Assembly (NCBI RefSeq): GCF_914271545.1 | Contig: NZ_CAJZAH010000001.1 | Location: 434,001 to 498,000, forward strand | DNA length: 64,000 nucleotides | Direction of reading: 5' to 3' | Origin: Cupriavidus respiraculi | Lineage (GTDB): Bacteria > Pseudomonadota > Gammaproteobacteria > Burkholderiales > Burkholderiaceae | The notes under the pieces: generated by a model | Told to the model about the DNA's origin: nothing | Databases searched by the model: none | Seen by the model: the letters and a program-made list of their open reading frames with translations, nothing else | Shown: piece after piece, positions 1 through 9,574 of the stretch | Layout of the letters: every line of letters starts with the position of its first letter | Position numbering within the stretch: position 1 is the first letter of the stretch | Position numbers and translations under genes: made by a program

Positions 1-983
1 TCGAGCCGGACCTTTGCTGAATCAGCCACGCGCTTCCATTTCGTAACTTCGGTGCGCAGAAACGCATCGAATGCTTCCGGGGTGCCGCCTGCGATCTGCG
101 CGCCTTGAGCCATCAGCTTGTCGCGGACCTCCGGATCCTGAAGGGCTTTGTTGAACTGGCTGTTCATCTTAGCAACGATGGCTGGTGAGGTCCCGGTCGG
201 CACCATAAATCCACCCCAAGAAACGGCTTCGTATCCGCTTATCCCGAGCGCTTCATCTACCGTCGGCACATCGGGCAGTGCCGGCAATCGAGTCTTGCTC
301 GTGACCGCAAGAGCCCTGAGTTTTCCACTCTTGACATGTGGCATTCCAGCAAGCGCGGTGGGAAGGGCAACATTGATCTGCTGACCGAGCACGTCTGTGA
401 GCGAAGGCGCGTCTCCCTTATAGGGAACGTGGTTCATCTTGACGCCAGCCATGGTACTAAGGAGTTCCCCGGCCAGATGGCTGCCCGAACCGTTGCCTGC
501 AGATCCAAAGGTAATCTGTCCTGGCTTGGCCTTTGCTAATGAGACCAGTTGGCGCAGGTCCTTCACCGGCGAATTTGCTGCCGTGACGATAATGAGCGGC
601 ACCTTTGTCACCAAGACAACTGGCGTAAAGTCTTTCAGCGTGTCATAAGGAAGTCTCCCGTATACGGCCGGGTTGATGGCATTCGGCCCAAGGTTGGCCA
701 TCAGCACGGTGTAGCCGTCAGGCTGCGCCTTCGCAACGGCTTCATTAGCGATGATGCCGTTTGCGCCAGGCCGGTTCTCCACAACAACAGACTCTCCCCA
801 TGCCTGGCTAAGCTTAGCGCTTAGGAGCCTGGCGGTCACGTCTGAGGCGCCGCCAGGGGGATATGGAAGAACGACCCGAATCGGCTGGACCGGCCATTCC
901 TTAGCGTGGGCGGCGGCCAGACCGATGGTCAGTGTCACTCCGCAAACGGCTAATGCCCCCGCAATTCGTAGCAATCGATGCAT
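1..983 (-). CDS. Bug/TctC-family periplasmic solute-binding protein (3' end outside window)
   Basis: Reading from the ATG at 983 the frame stays open to the window edge, about 327 codons; the family is usually 320-330 residues, so only the last few codons are missing. The N terminus (MHRLLRIAGALAVCG) is a signal peptide with hydrophobic core, followed by the family signatures PIRVVLPYPPGGASD and [10 protein letters not shown]. Such proteins bind carboxylates in the periplasm; many are orphans without a TctAB permease, and none is seen here. A purine-rich GGAGACAG precedes the start. The gene lies 58 bp after the CoA-transferase gene on the same strand and is probably the last gene of that operon. 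The ligand cannot be told from sequence. Confidence 0.9.
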   Translation of the reverse strand, partial: MHRLLRIAGALAVCGVTLTIGLAAAHAKEWPVQPIRVVLPYPPGGASDVTARLLSAKLSQAWGESVVVENRPGANGIIANEAVAKAQPDGYTVLMANLGPNAINPAVYGRLPYDTLKDFTPVVLVTKVPLIIVTAANSPVKDLRQLVSLAKAKPGQITFGSAGNGSGSHLAGELLSTMAGVKMNHVPYKGDAPSLTDVLGQQINVALPTALAGMPHVKSGKLRALAVTSKTRLPALPDVPTVDEALGISGYEAVSWGGFMVPTGTSPAIVAKMNSQFNKALQDPEVRDKLMAQGAQIAGGTPEAFDAFLRTEVTKWKRVADSAKVRL

Positions 984-1041
984 GTCTGTCTCCTTTGAAC
1001 GTGATCTTTATGGTGATCACTGTGGTCGGGCGGATTACACG

Positions 1042-2265
1042 TCAGATCGTCCCATCGCGGCGCATTGCCTCAATTTGCTCCACAGACTTCCCGAGCTCAT
1101 TTTTCAGGATGGTTTCAGTGTGTTCGCCCAGCGCTGGGGGCGCGCGAAGGTAGTCGATACTGCTGCGAGAGAACTTGATAGGGTTCGCAACCTGGGGCGC
1201 GCTTGCACCGCTGCTGTGGGGCAAAGAGAAAACCATTTCACGCGCCCGGATATGGGGATCCTCCAGTGCTTCTGGAATGCTCTGGATCGGGCCACAAGGT
1301 ACGCCGACCGATTCCAGCAGTTTGAGCCACGTGTCTCTCTCTTCTTCTTCAAAGCGAGCCGAGAGCACCTCCACAAGACTTTCACGGTTCTTTAGACGAT
1401 CCGCATTGCGTCGATAGCGGTCATCATCCGGAAGATTGATTAAACCCAGCGCTTCGCACATGGCTCGGAACTGCCGGTCATTACCGACTGCTACGATCAG
1501 AGAGCCATCGCTTGCAGGGAATGACTGATAAGGTGCGAGATTGGGGTGCGCGTTGCCCCAACGACGCGGGTGGCTCCCGCCCACCAAATAGTTCGAGGCC
1601 TGGTTTGCCAGCCACGCCACCTGCGTATCCAGCAGGCTCATATCGATGTACTGCCCGCGGCCACTGCCGACTCGCTCAAATAGCGCGCTGACAATTGCAA
1701 CGCTTGCATACATGCCAGTCATCAAGTCCGATATGGGCACCCCGCATTTTTGCGGGCCGCCACCGGGGACGCCGTCGCGCTCGCCTGTGATGCTCATCAG
1801 CCCGCCCATGGCTTGCACCACGAAATCGTATCCAGCCCGCTTGCGGTATGGGCCCGTCTGCCCGAAGCCGGTGATGGAGCAGTAGACGAGCCGAGGATTG
1901 ATCTCACTCAGGGTCTTGAAGTCCAACCCGTAACGTTGCATATCGCCGAACTTGTAGTTCTCAACGAAGACGTCGCAATCTTTGACTAGCTCGTGCAGCA
2001 AATCCTGACCGACCTTGCTGCTGACATCCAGAGTGATCGAACGCTTCCCGCGATTGGCGCAAAGGAAGTACGCCGACTCTTCCGTCGTCGTGCCATCCTC
2101 ACGAGTAAGGAACGGCGGGCCCCAAGCTCGCGTGTCATCGCCGGTGCCGGGACGCTCAACCTTCATCACGTCAGCGCCCAGGTCGGACAATAGTTGCGTG
2201 CTCCAGGGTCCAGCAAGGATCCGGCTCAAGTCTAGGACCTTGATACCTGCAAGGGGGCCTGCCAT
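1042..2265 (-). CDS. CaiB/BaiF (class III) CoA-transferase
   Basis: This 407-residue protein matches family III CoA transferases, which move CoA between organic acids through an aspartyl-CoA thioester. The N-terminal LAGIKVLDLSRILAGP motif, ADVMKVERPGTGDD, and the SDLMTGMYA segment with the probable catalytic Asp at about residue 180 are all present. Length fits the family (about 400). The ATG at 2265 has an AGGAG-type ribosome site a few bases upstream. It sits 34 bp after the FAD-oxidase gene and before the Bug gene, so all three are likely co-transcribed and act on one hydroxy- or carboxylic acid. The substrate is unknown; formyl-CoA or succinyl-CoA transferase activity are both possible. 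Confidence 0.92.
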   Translation of the reverse strand: MAGPLAGIKVLDLSRILAGPWSTQLLSDLGADVMKVERPGTGDDTRAWGPPFLTREDGTTTEESAYFLCANRGKRSITLDVSSKVGQDLLHELVKDCDVFVENYKFGDMQRYGLDFKTLSEINPRLVYCSITGFGQTGPYRKRAGYDFVVQAMGGLMSITGERDGVPGGGPQKCGVPISDLMTGMYASVAIVSALFERVGSGRGQYIDMSLLDTQVAWLANQASNYLVGGSHPRRWGNAHPNLAPYQSFPASDGSLIVAVGNDRQFRAMCEALGLINLPDDDRYRRNADRLKNRESLVEVLSARFEEEERDTWLKLLESVGVPCGPIQSIPEALEDPHIRAREMVFSLPHSSGASAPQVANPIKFSRSSIDYLRAPPALGEHTETILKNELGKSVEQIEAMRRDGTI

Positions 2266-2299
2266 ATCTCCTACTCCTCTTTTTTGAGTTTCTAACTAA

Positions 2300-3904
2300 T
2301 TAGCTCGGGTCGAACAGCACGCCAGGGTTCAAGACCTGGTGCGGATCAAAGGCCTGCTTGGCGGCCTTTAGCGCGGTGCAGAACAGCTCCGGCCGTTCCT
2401 TGTCGTACCAAGGGCGATGGTCCCGACCAAGCGCATGGTGGTGGGTCACCGTACCGCCTGCGTCCACCATGGCTTGCTCTCCAATGCGTTTGATCGCTTG
2501 GAACTGCTCGGGCAATCGAGCCTTATCGCCATAGGCAAACCACGTGAAATATGGCGCAGGGCCATCAGGGTAGAGGTGGGTAAAGCGGCAAGTCACCGAA
2601 CCCGGGCGGCCGGTAACTTCGCGAATGGCCCGATGCGTTTCTGCCTTGACGTGCGCGTGAAGAGCGGCGAACTTGTCCCACGTGCACGCGGTTTCCATGG
2701 TCTCGCGCATGACGCCGCGAGCAATGGCGTACTCGCGCAGGTATGGGCCGCGCAGGAACTTGTTTCGCCAGCTCGATGTCGCAGCGTCCGCACCACCTTG
2801 GTTTCCGCTGACCGGATCATCGTCCCATTCGCCGCCGCACTCCGCGCAAATTTCCAGTGCTCGCTTCAGGCGTGCCTCGACCGGGTGGTCGGCGGACTCG
2901 AATCCCAGCACGAGAATGTCATAGCTGCCGTCGCTCGAACCCGTGTACAAGGCTTCTTCGCGTTCCACAAGGCGGGCATTGGCAGGGTTCAGTCCAGATT
3001 GAGACAGTACCCGTGTGGCCTCGACAGCGCGCGCATAGTCACGGAAACGTACGGTCACCTGCTTGCGGAAGACCGGCCGGCGGTGAAGCTTGACCCACGC
3101 CTCGGTAATGATGCCCAGTGCGCCTTCGGAGCCGAGGAAAAGTCGATCCGGATTGGGTCCCGAACCCGATACCGGGAAACGTCGGGATTCAATGGCACCC
3201 TGGGGCGTTACCACTCGCATGCTCTCGACGTGGTCGTCGATCTGAGTGAACGCGGTCGCAAAGTGGCCTGCTGCTCGCGTTGCGATCCAACCCCCCAGTG
3301 ACGAGAACTCCCACGCTTGCAGGAAGAATCGCATGGTCAGGCCGGTGGGCTTGAGCTGTCGTTCCAGCTCCGGGCCAAGGACGCCCGCTTGAATGCGCGC
3401 GGCCTGCGATGTTTGGTCTACCTCCAGCACTTTGTTGAAGTGCTTCATGTCGATGGACACCACGCCACGGTAACGATCGTGCTCGGGCGGATTCACGCCG
3501 GCCACGACGCTGGTGCCGCCGCCGTACGGAACTGCAGCAACGTTCTGGCGCCCGCACCAGTCGAACAGGTCCACGATGTCCTGCTCAGTGCGCGGGTAGG
3601 CGATGACGTCCGGCGGGTTGGAAAATTCCCGGCGCATTGCGCGCGCAACATCCATGGTGCCCGCGCCGTAGGTGTGATACAGGCGGTCGTAATGATCGCT
3701 TGTGCAGATTTCGCGAAGCGACGCGGGCAGCTGTACGCGAGGTTTGCGCAGCGAAATTTCTTCGGGCGTCGGAAAAGGTGTCGCTTCGAAGTGCTCGACA
3801 CCCAGCAAGCGTGTCCACGCTGCCTCGAACTCCCGGATTTCGTCCGGCGTGACGGTGTCACCCTCATAGCCCCACCCGTAAAACTTACGACGACGTTCCT
3901 GCAT
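2300..3904 (-). CDS. FAD-binding oxidase, alkyldihydroxyacetonephosphate-synthase-like
   Basis: A 534-residue flavoprotein of the vanillyl-alcohol-oxidase/FAD_binding_4 type. The start RRKFYGWGYEG and the histidine cluster GGTVTHHHALGRDH resemble alkylglycerone-phosphate synthases (AGPS), and the FAD-binding loop AVPYGGGTSVVAG and LFLGSEGALGIITEAW are typical. The C-terminal FAD-oxidase domain ends in DPHQVLNPGVL. The ATG at 3904 was chosen because CAGGAGG lies just upstream and the Pfam-like region starts there; the frame is open to 4057. Many bacterial AGPS-like proteins are 2-hydroxyacid or D-lactate-type dehydrogenases rather than ether-lipid enzymes, and the catabolic operon (CoA transferase, Bug protein) favours that. 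First gene of the operon; two LacI-type palindromes lie upstream. Confidence 0.9.
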   Translation of the reverse strand: MQERRRKFYGWGYEGDTVTPDEIREFEAAWTRLLGVEHFEATPFPTPEEISLRKPRVQLPASLREICTSDHYDRLYHTYGAGTMDVARAMRREFSNPPDVIAYPRTEQDIVDLFDWCGRQNVAAVPYGGGTSVVAGVNPPEHDRYRGVVSIDMKHFNKVLEVDQTSQAARIQAGVLGPELERQLKPTGLTMRFFLQAWEFSSLGGWIATRAAGHFATAFTQIDDHVESMRVVTPQGAIESRRFPVSGSGPNPDRLFLGSEGALGIITEAWVKLHRRPVFRKQVTVRFRDYARAVEATRVLSQSGLNPANARLVEREEALYTGSSDGSYDILVLGFESADHPVEARLKRALEICAECGGEWDDDPVSGNQGGADAATSSWRNKFLRGPYLREYAIARGVMRETMETACTWDKFAALHAHVKAETHRAIREVTGRPGSVTCRFTHLYPDGPAPYFTWFAYGDKARLPEQFQAIKRIGEQAMVDAGGTVTHHHALGRDHRPWYDKERPELFCTALKAAKQAFDPHQVLNPGVLFDPS

Positions 3905-3922
3905 TGTTGCCTCCTGTGTGAT

Positions 3923-3940
3923 GTGGTAATCGATTACATA
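3923..3940. promoter_or_regulatory. Palindromic operator, LacI-type (site 1)
   Basis: A perfect 12-bp palindrome GTAATCGATTAC (3926-3937) with central CG lies 22 bp before the FAD-oxidase start. A central CG flanked by A/T-rich arms is typical of LacI/GalR-family operators. A second imperfect repeat GTTAC-G-GTAAC follows at 3942-3952. The same core recurs at 4014 and 17126. Confidence 0.6.
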
Positions 3941-4013
3941 CGTTACGGTAACCTGCATCAGAGACTGTAAATAACCAATGCCAGTACGGTGATGAGGCGA
4001 AAACAGCACTGCG

Positions 4014-4028
4014 TGCAATCGATTACAT
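4014..4028. promoter_or_regulatory. Palindromic operator, LacI-type (site 2)
   Basis: TGCAATCGATTACAT, identical over 15 bases to the copy at 17126-17140 and matching site 1 in its right arm. Its centre lies 89 bp from that of site 1, so a DNA-looping repressor could bind both upstream of the FAD-oxidase operon. Confidence 0.6.
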
Positions 4029-4376
4029 AAGTTTAGATTGGTGCGGCATAATGTCAAGCAGTTAACGCAGTCGCGGCCATGGGTTGGAGCAGGAGTCGAC
4101 GAAGAGATCGGATCGCTAAGAGACCTTCCCGCGGCGAGGTCACTGTGGGTTGGAGAGCGACTTACTTGGTGGTCTTCCCTTGCAGGGCGTCACGTACGTC
4201 CTTGCCTGAGGACCCAGTGAGTCGATCCTGAGCAAGCAATCTGGGGGCGCTTGCTCGTTGCAGCGTTGGCATGGTGCTCGAGCGACAGAGCAGCAAGAAG
4301 TGTGGCCGCTCCCTAGGCCTCAAGCGATGACATGCGGCATATCCGCCCTGGGTAGCCCACCAAACGGAGAGAAGAT
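4029..4376. other. Intergenic region between divergent FAD-oxidase operon and LysR gene
   Basis: No credible gene. Besides the two operators to its left, it holds an inverted repeat GAGCAAGC / GCTTGCTC (4230-4256, 11-bp loop) with no following T-run, so it is not a clear terminator. It presumably carries the LysR promoter. Confidence 0.4.
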
Positions 4377-5258
4377 ATGGCCCTGCAACACATCCCGCCC
4401 ATTCAATGTCTTGTCACCTTCGAGACGGTTGCAAGGCTTCGGAGCGCCACACGTGCCGCCGACGAGTTGTGTGTAACAACCAGCGCCGTGAGTCATCGAA
4501 TCCGCCAGCTTGAATCTCACCTCGGTGTTGAACTCTTCGGGCGGAGTGACTTCACGCTTTCTGCACATGGTGCAGCGTACCTGGCGAATGTCCGAAGCGG
4601 CCTCGCTGCGCTACAGCAGATGCCGGTCAAAAATGGAAAAGCCTCTTCCACGCGACTGCGGGTCGCGGTGACCCCAACTTTCTCCAGGCAGTTCCTGATG
4701 CCCAAACTGGAACTGTTCCGCAACAAGTATCCGGACATCGACCTTATCTTGCAGGTCTCCATCCCATTCCTGGACGTCACAGCCGAGCCATCCGATTTGG
4801 AAATCCGGTACGGCGCCGGCGGATATGCGGACGTCGATCATCGCGTCGTTCTCTCGGAGGAGGTGGCGCCGGCTTGCAGCCCTACCTATCTCAACGAGTT
4901 CGGCCCCTTCGAAGGCTTCGAAATGGCGGGTGAAATCGACCAGGCGCGTCTGATACGTAGCCCGCTTGAGCCTTGGACGACATGGTTCTCCTCATGTGGA
5001 TTGACGAGAACGGAGCCGCATGTGGGCGCTCAATTCAACGATCTAGGGCTTCTCTATGACGCAGCCGCGTGCGGGTTCGGCGTGGCACTAGTGAGGACCC
5101 GTATGGCGCAGTCATGGCTAGAGGGGGGGCGACTCATCCGCATATCGGATCGATCCGTGCCTTCACCGATGGCGCACTACTTATGCTGGGAACCTGGGGC
5201 CCTGGAGAGATGGGAGTGCGCCGCCTTTATGGAGTGGCTCACCGACTCGCTAAGTTGA
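4377..5258 (+). CDS. LysR-family transcriptional regulator (GcvA-like)
   Basis: A 293-residue LysR protein. The N-terminal winged helix-turn-helix spans about residues 10-70 (FETVARLRSATRAADEL, TTSAVSHRIRQLESHLG), followed by a substrate-binding domain. The phrase SAVSHRIRQLE and the overall shape resemble the GcvA subgroup. The ATG at 4377 follows GGAGAAGAT. It diverges from the FAD-oxidase/CoA-transferase/Bug operon and lies 332 bp before glcD on the same strand, so either set could be its target. The effector is unknown. Confidence 0.9.
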   Translation: MALQHIPPIQCLVTFETVARLRSATRAADELCVTTSAVSHRIRQLESHLGVELFGRSDFTLSAHGAAYLANVRSGLAALQQMPVKNGKASSTRLRVAVTPTFSRQFLMPKLELFRNKYPDIDLILQVSIPFLDVTAEPSDLEIRYGAGGYADVDHRVVLSEEVAPACSPTYLNEFGPFEGFEMAGEIDQARLIRSPLEPWTTWFSSCGLTRTEPHVGAQFNDLGLLYDAAACGFGVALVRTRMAQSWLEGGRLIRISDRSVPSPMAHYLCWEPGALERWECAAFMEWLTDSLS

Positions 5259-5590
5259 GCGGCCCAAACACGGCAATCAAGTTTTCTGCAACTCAACCGC
5301 AAATAACTCTCAACCTGCTATATCGCGTGATTGTCTACAGTCAAGTCATGGCGTCTCGTCGACGCCTTTGACAGAAGTGTATTAGAACCTCCCCACACAA
5401 TGCATCGCATTCATCGCTCAACGTTTGAGCCTCAGCGCCCGGAAGCAACGCTCCGCCTTGGAGCTGCAGCATCCGTCCAGGCTGATTGCGCGGTTCGCCG
5501 GCTCGCTACGGTCGCGCCGTCGCTCCGCACTGATTATCCAATAGACCGGCACAGCACGACGCAGCTTCATCGCACCAGGAGGGCAAAGTC
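5259..5590. other. Intergenic region upstream of glcD
   Basis: About 330 bp without a gene. A good ribosome site (CCAGGAGGGC) lies at its end before glcD. No strong palindrome or terminator was recognised; the promoter of the glc operon should be here. Confidence 0.35.
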
Positions 5591-7102
5591 ATGAATGCGA
5601 CGCGTGACGGCTGGTTGGCACATCCTACTGACGCTGAGCGGAGGGAAGCCCGGCGTGCGGAAGTGGTTTCCGCGCTAGAAGGCGTGCTGCCTAGGGACCT
5701 TATCCTGTCGCAGCGCGAGGACACCCAGCCATTTGAATGCGATGGCCTTACGGCCTATCGGGCGCAGCCGCTCGTCGTGGTGCTTCCCGAAACAGAAGAG
5801 CAGGTTGTTGCCATTCTGCGAACGTGCAAGACGCTCGGTGCGCCCGTCGTGGCTCGGGGCGCAGGCACGGGATTGTCAGGCGGTGCGCTCCCACATGAGA
5901 TGGGCGTGCTCCTTTCGCTCGCTCGTTTTAACCGGATCGTCAGGGTAGATCCTGTGAGTTGTACCGCAGTGGTCCAATGCGGTGTACGCAACGCCGCAAT
6001 CAGTGAGGCAGCCGCTACGTATGGGCTGTACTACGCCCCCGATCCGTCCAGCCAGATTGCCTGCACGATCGGTGGAAACGTGGCCGAGAATTCCGGAGGC
6101 GTCCATTGCCTCAAGTACGGACTCACGTTGCAGAACGTAATGAAAGTACGGGGATACACCATTCAGGGCGAGGCGATAGAGTTTGGATCGGAAGCCCTTG
6201 ATGTCCCTGGGCTCGATTTGCTCGGCGTCGTTGTAGGCAGTGAAGGGATGCTCGCAGTGACATTGGAAGTCACCGTCAAGTTAATTCCTAAGCCAGAACT
6301 TGCGCGATGCATCGTTGCAAGCTTCGACACCGTCGAAGCCGCTGGTGACGCCGTAGCCAACGTCATCGCGGCCGGCATCATCCCAGCCGGCCTGGAACTG
6401 ATGGACAAGCCGATGACCGCCGCCGTAGAGGACTTCGTGCATGCTGGCTATGACCTGGACGCGGCCGCAATCCTATTGTGCGAGAGTGATGGGACGGCGT
6501 TGGAGGTCGAGGACGAGATTGTGAAGATGAATGCCGTCCTCACCGCCAGCGGGGCCACTCGTCTTGAAGCAAGTCAGGACGAGGCGCAGCGTCTTCGTTT
6601 CTGGAGCGGGCGAAAGAATGCATTTCCCGCGACGGGGCGCATGAGCCCGGATTACCTGTGCATGGATTCCACGATTCCTCGCAAGAGTCTCGCTGCGATC
6701 CTTCGAGCAATCAGCGAGATGGAGGTGCGCTATGGGCTTCGCTGCGTGAACGTGTTCCACGCCGGCGACGGGAATCTACATCCGCTGATCCTTTTCGACG
6801 CCAACAATCCCGAAGAACTGCACCAGGCGGAGCAATTCGGCGCAGAGATTCTGGAAACAAGCGTCACGCTTGGCGGGACGGTGACCGGAGAGCACGGTGT
6901 GGGCGTGGAGAAGCTGAACTCAATGTGCGTTCAGTTCTCAGGCGCAGAGCGAGAACAAATGTTTGCGCTGAAACGTGCATTCGATCCGCAATCGCTCTTG
7001 AATCCTGGGAAGGTAATTCCGACGCTGCATCGATGTGCCGAATATGGTCGCATGACTGTTCGGCGTGGGATGCTGCCGCATCCAGAAATCCCGAGGTTCT
7101 AG
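5591..7102 (+). CDS. glcD: Glycolate oxidase FAD-linked subunit
   Basis: A 503-residue FAD_binding_4 / FAD-oxidase_C protein. Key segments are the FAD loop PVVARGAGTGLSGGA, VVGSEGMLAVTLEVTVKL, HAGDGNLHPLILFD and GGTVTGEHGVGVEKL, all standard in GlcD; length fits (about 500). With GlcE and GlcF it forms the membrane-associated enzyme that oxidises glycolate to glyoxylate and passes electrons to the quinone pool. The ATG at 5591 has AGGAGGGC in front. The stop is one base before the glcE start, pointing to translational coupling. D-lactate dehydrogenase is a possible alternative, but the GlcD-GlcE-GlcF order supports glycolate. Confidence 0.93.
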   Translation: MNATRDGWLAHPTDAERREARRAEVVSALEGVLPRDLILSQREDTQPFECDGLTAYRAQPLVVVLPETEEQVVAILRTCKTLGAPVVARGAGTGLSGGALPHEMGVLLSLARFNRIVRVDPVSCTAVVQCGVRNAAISEAAATYGLYYAPDPSSQIACTIGGNVAENSGGVHCLKYGLTLQNVMKVRGYTIQGEAIEFGSEALDVPGLDLLGVVVGSEGMLAVTLEVTVKLIPKPELARCIVASFDTVEAAGDAVANVIAAGIIPAGLELMDKPMTAAVEDFVHAGYDLDAAAILLCESDGTALEVEDEIVKMNAVLTASGATRLEASQDEAQRLRFWSGRKNAFPATGRMSPDYLCMDSTIPRKSLAAILRAISEMEVRYGLRCVNVFHAGDGNLHPLILFDANNPEELHQAEQFGAEILETSVTLGGTVTGEHGVGVEKLNSMCVQFSGAEREQMFALKRAFDPQSLLNPGKVIPTLHRCAEYGRMTVRRGMLPHPEIPRF

Positions 7103-7103
7103 A

Positions 7104-8177
7104 ATGACGACGATCCCCACGGAAGTGTCTCATCTGATTGAGACAGTCCTGCATGCAAGAAAAACGAAGACCTCTCTCAACATCGTTGGCGGCGGTACGA
7201 AATGCTTCTACGGTGAAGAGCCGTCGGGTGAACCGTGTGATGTCCGGCGCCTCAGCGGAATTTGCAGCTATGAACCGTCTGAGCTGGTTGTCACCGCTCG
7301 TGCAGGCACACCGCTAGAAGAACTTGAGGCCGTGCTGGCCGAGCACAATCAGTACCTTGCCTTTGAGCCGCCACGCTTTGCTAAAGGAAGTACTGTCGGA
7401 GGAGCGGTCGCGGCAGGTCTGAGCGGGCCAGCACGCGTCGGGGTAGGGTCCATTCGGGACTTCGTTCTCGGCGCGACCATGATTAACGGCAAAGGCGAGC
7501 TTCTGACATTCGGCGGGCAAGTGATGAAGAACGTTGCCGGTTATGACGTTTCGCGTCTCCTGGCGGGCTCAATGGGAATACTCGGTGTTATCTGTGAGGT
7601 CTCGCTGAAGGTTCTGCCCATTCATTCATCGAGGATCACCCTGTTCATTGAACGCGACGAAGCAGGGGCGTTGTCTCTCTTAAACGGGCTGACTCGGCAA
7701 GCATTGCCAGTCAATGCGAGTGCCTGGCACGACGGAAAGCTGTTCCTCCGACTGAGTGGTGCAGCCTCTGCTGTCACGGAAGCCAGAAAGCGTTTGGGCG
7801 GGACTGAGCTGGAACCAGACGAAGCGTTGTCCTGGTGGGATGCCGTCCGCGACCACCGCCACGACTTCTTTTCACAGAGCGACGCGCCTCTCTGGCGTGT
7901 TTCCGTTCCGGCAGTCTCCCAACCCTTCTTGGCCGCGAATCAGCTTATTGAATGGGGTGGTGCATTGAGATGGCTATACACCGACGATCCCATCGAGGAC
8001 GTTCGGGAAATGGCGTCATCGCTTGGTGGTCACGCCACGCTGTTCAGGGATCCGCATCATAGGAGCGGCGTGTTCACGCCACCGAGCGATGCGCTCTTCG
8101 AGATTCATCGCAATCTCAAGCAAGCGTTTGATCCCGATGGCATCTTCAATGTTGGTCGACTCTACCCCGGCCTGTAA
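7104..8177 (+). CDS. glcE: Glycolate oxidase subunit GlcE (FAD-binding)
   Basis: A 357-residue second FAD-binding subunit, shorter than GlcD as expected for GlcE (about 350). Motifs include SLNIVGGGTKCFYG, RFAKGSTVGGAVAAGLSGP, GEVLTFGG-like GELLTFGGQVMKNVAGYDVSRL and SMGILGVICEVSLKVLP; the end AFDPDGIFNVGRL is typical. The ATG at 7104 was chosen because homologues begin about there and it directly follows the glcD stop; the frame extends upstream inside glcD. Ten bases separate its stop from the glcF start. Confidence 0.93.
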   Translation: MTTIPTEVSHLIETVLHARKTKTSLNIVGGGTKCFYGEEPSGEPCDVRRLSGICSYEPSELVVTARAGTPLEELEAVLAEHNQYLAFEPPRFAKGSTVGGAVAAGLSGPARVGVGSIRDFVLGATMINGKGELLTFGGQVMKNVAGYDVSRLLAGSMGILGVICEVSLKVLPIHSSRITLFIERDEAGALSLLNGLTRQALPVNASAWHDGKLFLRLSGAASAVTEARKRLGGTELEPDEALSWWDAVRDHRHDFFSQSDAPLWRVSVPAVSQPFLAANQLIEWGGALRWLYTDDPIEDVREMASSLGGHATLFRDPHHRSGVFTPPSDALFEIHRNLKQAFDPDGIFNVGRLYPGL

Positions 8178-8187
8178 GGGGCTCCAT

Positions 8188-9447
8188 ATGCAGACAAAAC
8201 TAAGTCATGAGTTTGCCAACACTCCAGAAGGGGCGGAGGCCGAAGAGATTCTGCGCAAGTGCGTGCATTGCGGCTTTTGTACGGCAACGTGTCCGACTTA
8301 CCTGCTTCTGGGCGATGAACGTAACGGACCCCGGGGACGCATCTACTTGATGAAGCAGTTGCTTGAGGGGGAAGAGGTCACAGCAAGCACCCAACAGAAT
8401 CTAGACCGCTGCTTGACGTGCCGGAACTGTGAAAGCACCTGTCCCAGCGGTGTCGAGTACGGCAAGCTAGTTCACATTGGGCGGAAGCTAGTCGATGAGC
8501 GAATTCCTCGTCCGCCAAAAGACCGCGCGGTGCGTTGGCTGCTGCGTGAGGGGCTAACTTCGCCATTGTTCTTGCCGGCCATGAAGATTGGCCGAATGGT
8601 TCGGCCGCTACTTCCTTCCAAGCTCGCCAACAAGCTTACGCCGAGCAGACCTGCGGGTCAGCGCCCAACGCGCCGCCACGCCAGGAAAGTGCTCATGCTC
8701 GAAGGTTGTGTGCAGCCGGCGATGATGCCGAACATCAATTCTGCGACCGCGCGGGTACTCGATGCAGCCGACTTTCAGGTTGTAAGTGTTCCTCGAGCCG
8801 GTTGCTGTGGCGCGATCCGGCTGCACACCGGAGATCACAAGGGCGGCCTCGATGATATGCGCAGAAACATCGACGCCTGGTGGCCGGCGATTTCCAGCGG
8901 TGAAGTCGAGGCAATTGTCATGAACGCGTCCGGCTGCGGCGCGACCGTGAAGGACTACGCCGACTTGCTAAAGCATGACGCGGAGTACGCCGAGAAGGCA
9001 GCTCGGGTTAGCGAGTTGACCCGCGACCTGAGCGAATTGCTTCCTGAACTTCTGCCAAGACTGCGCGGCAAAGTCAAAGCGTGCGACAAGCCGGCCTTGG
9101 CGTTCCATCCGCCGTGCACGCTGCAACACGGCCAGAAGCTGCGGGGAGTGGTGGAGGAGCATCTGGGACAGTTGGGCTTTTCCGTTCATCGTGCCAGCGT
9201 GGAGAGTCACCTTTGTTGCGGCTCAGCCGGCACCTACTCCGTTCTGCAGCCCGAAATTTCACTCCAGCTCAGAGACCGCAAGATCGAGCATCTGAGCGAG
9301 AAGCAACCTGACTGCATCGTGTCCGCGAACATCGGTTGCATCCAGCATTTGCAAAGTGGAACGCCCACGCCAGTAAAGCACTGGATCGAGGTACTGGATG
9401 ATGCAATCGAGCCGGCAGTCCAACCAGAGGAACAAGTATTTATCTAG
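8188..9447 (+). CDS. glcF: Glycolate oxidase iron-sulfur subunit GlcF
   Basis: A 419-residue iron-sulfur protein. Two 4Fe-4S ferredoxin motifs lie near the N terminus (CVHCGFCTATCP and CLTCRNCESTCPSG), followed by two cysteine-rich CCG domains (GCCGAIRLH and HPPCTLQHGQ ... LCCGSAGTYS). It carries electrons from the GlcDE flavins to the membrane. The ATG at 8188 was chosen because the conserved N-terminal MQTKLSHEF starts there; the open frame begins inside glcE. Last of the three glc genes; the next gene is 127 bp downstream. Confidence 0.94.
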   Translation: MQTKLSHEFANTPEGAEAEEILRKCVHCGFCTATCPTYLLLGDERNGPRGRIYLMKQLLEGEEVTASTQQNLDRCLTCRNCESTCPSGVEYGKLVHIGRKLVDERIPRPPKDRAVRWLLREGLTSPLFLPAMKIGRMVRPLLPSKLANKLTPSRPAGQRPTRRHARKVLMLEGCVQPAMMPNINSATARVLDAADFQVVSVPRAGCCGAIRLHTGDHKGGLDDMRRNIDAWWPAISSGEVEAIVMNASGCGATVKDYADLLKHDAEYAEKAARVSELTRDLSELLPELLPRLRGKVKACDKPALAFHPPCTLQHGQKLRGVVEEHLGQLGFSVHRASVESHLCCGSAGTYSVLQPEISLQLRDRKIEHLSEKQPDCIVSANIGCIQHLQSGTPTPVKHWIEVLDDAIEPAVQPEEQVFI

Positions 9448-9574
9448 CGGCAGGGCAAGAAACGGCGTCGAAGTCGGCACGGGCTGCGAGAGCGGCCCAT
9501 GCAGTAGTGTTTCGCCTCCTGCAAGTAACGCGGTCGGCGAAAAGTTAGTCACATCAAGATAAGAGGAGCATTTT

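Noticed and set aside
4230-4256. Inverted repeat GAGCAAGC/GCTTGCTC as a terminator
   Set aside because: It lies between divergent promoters and no T-run follows on either strand.
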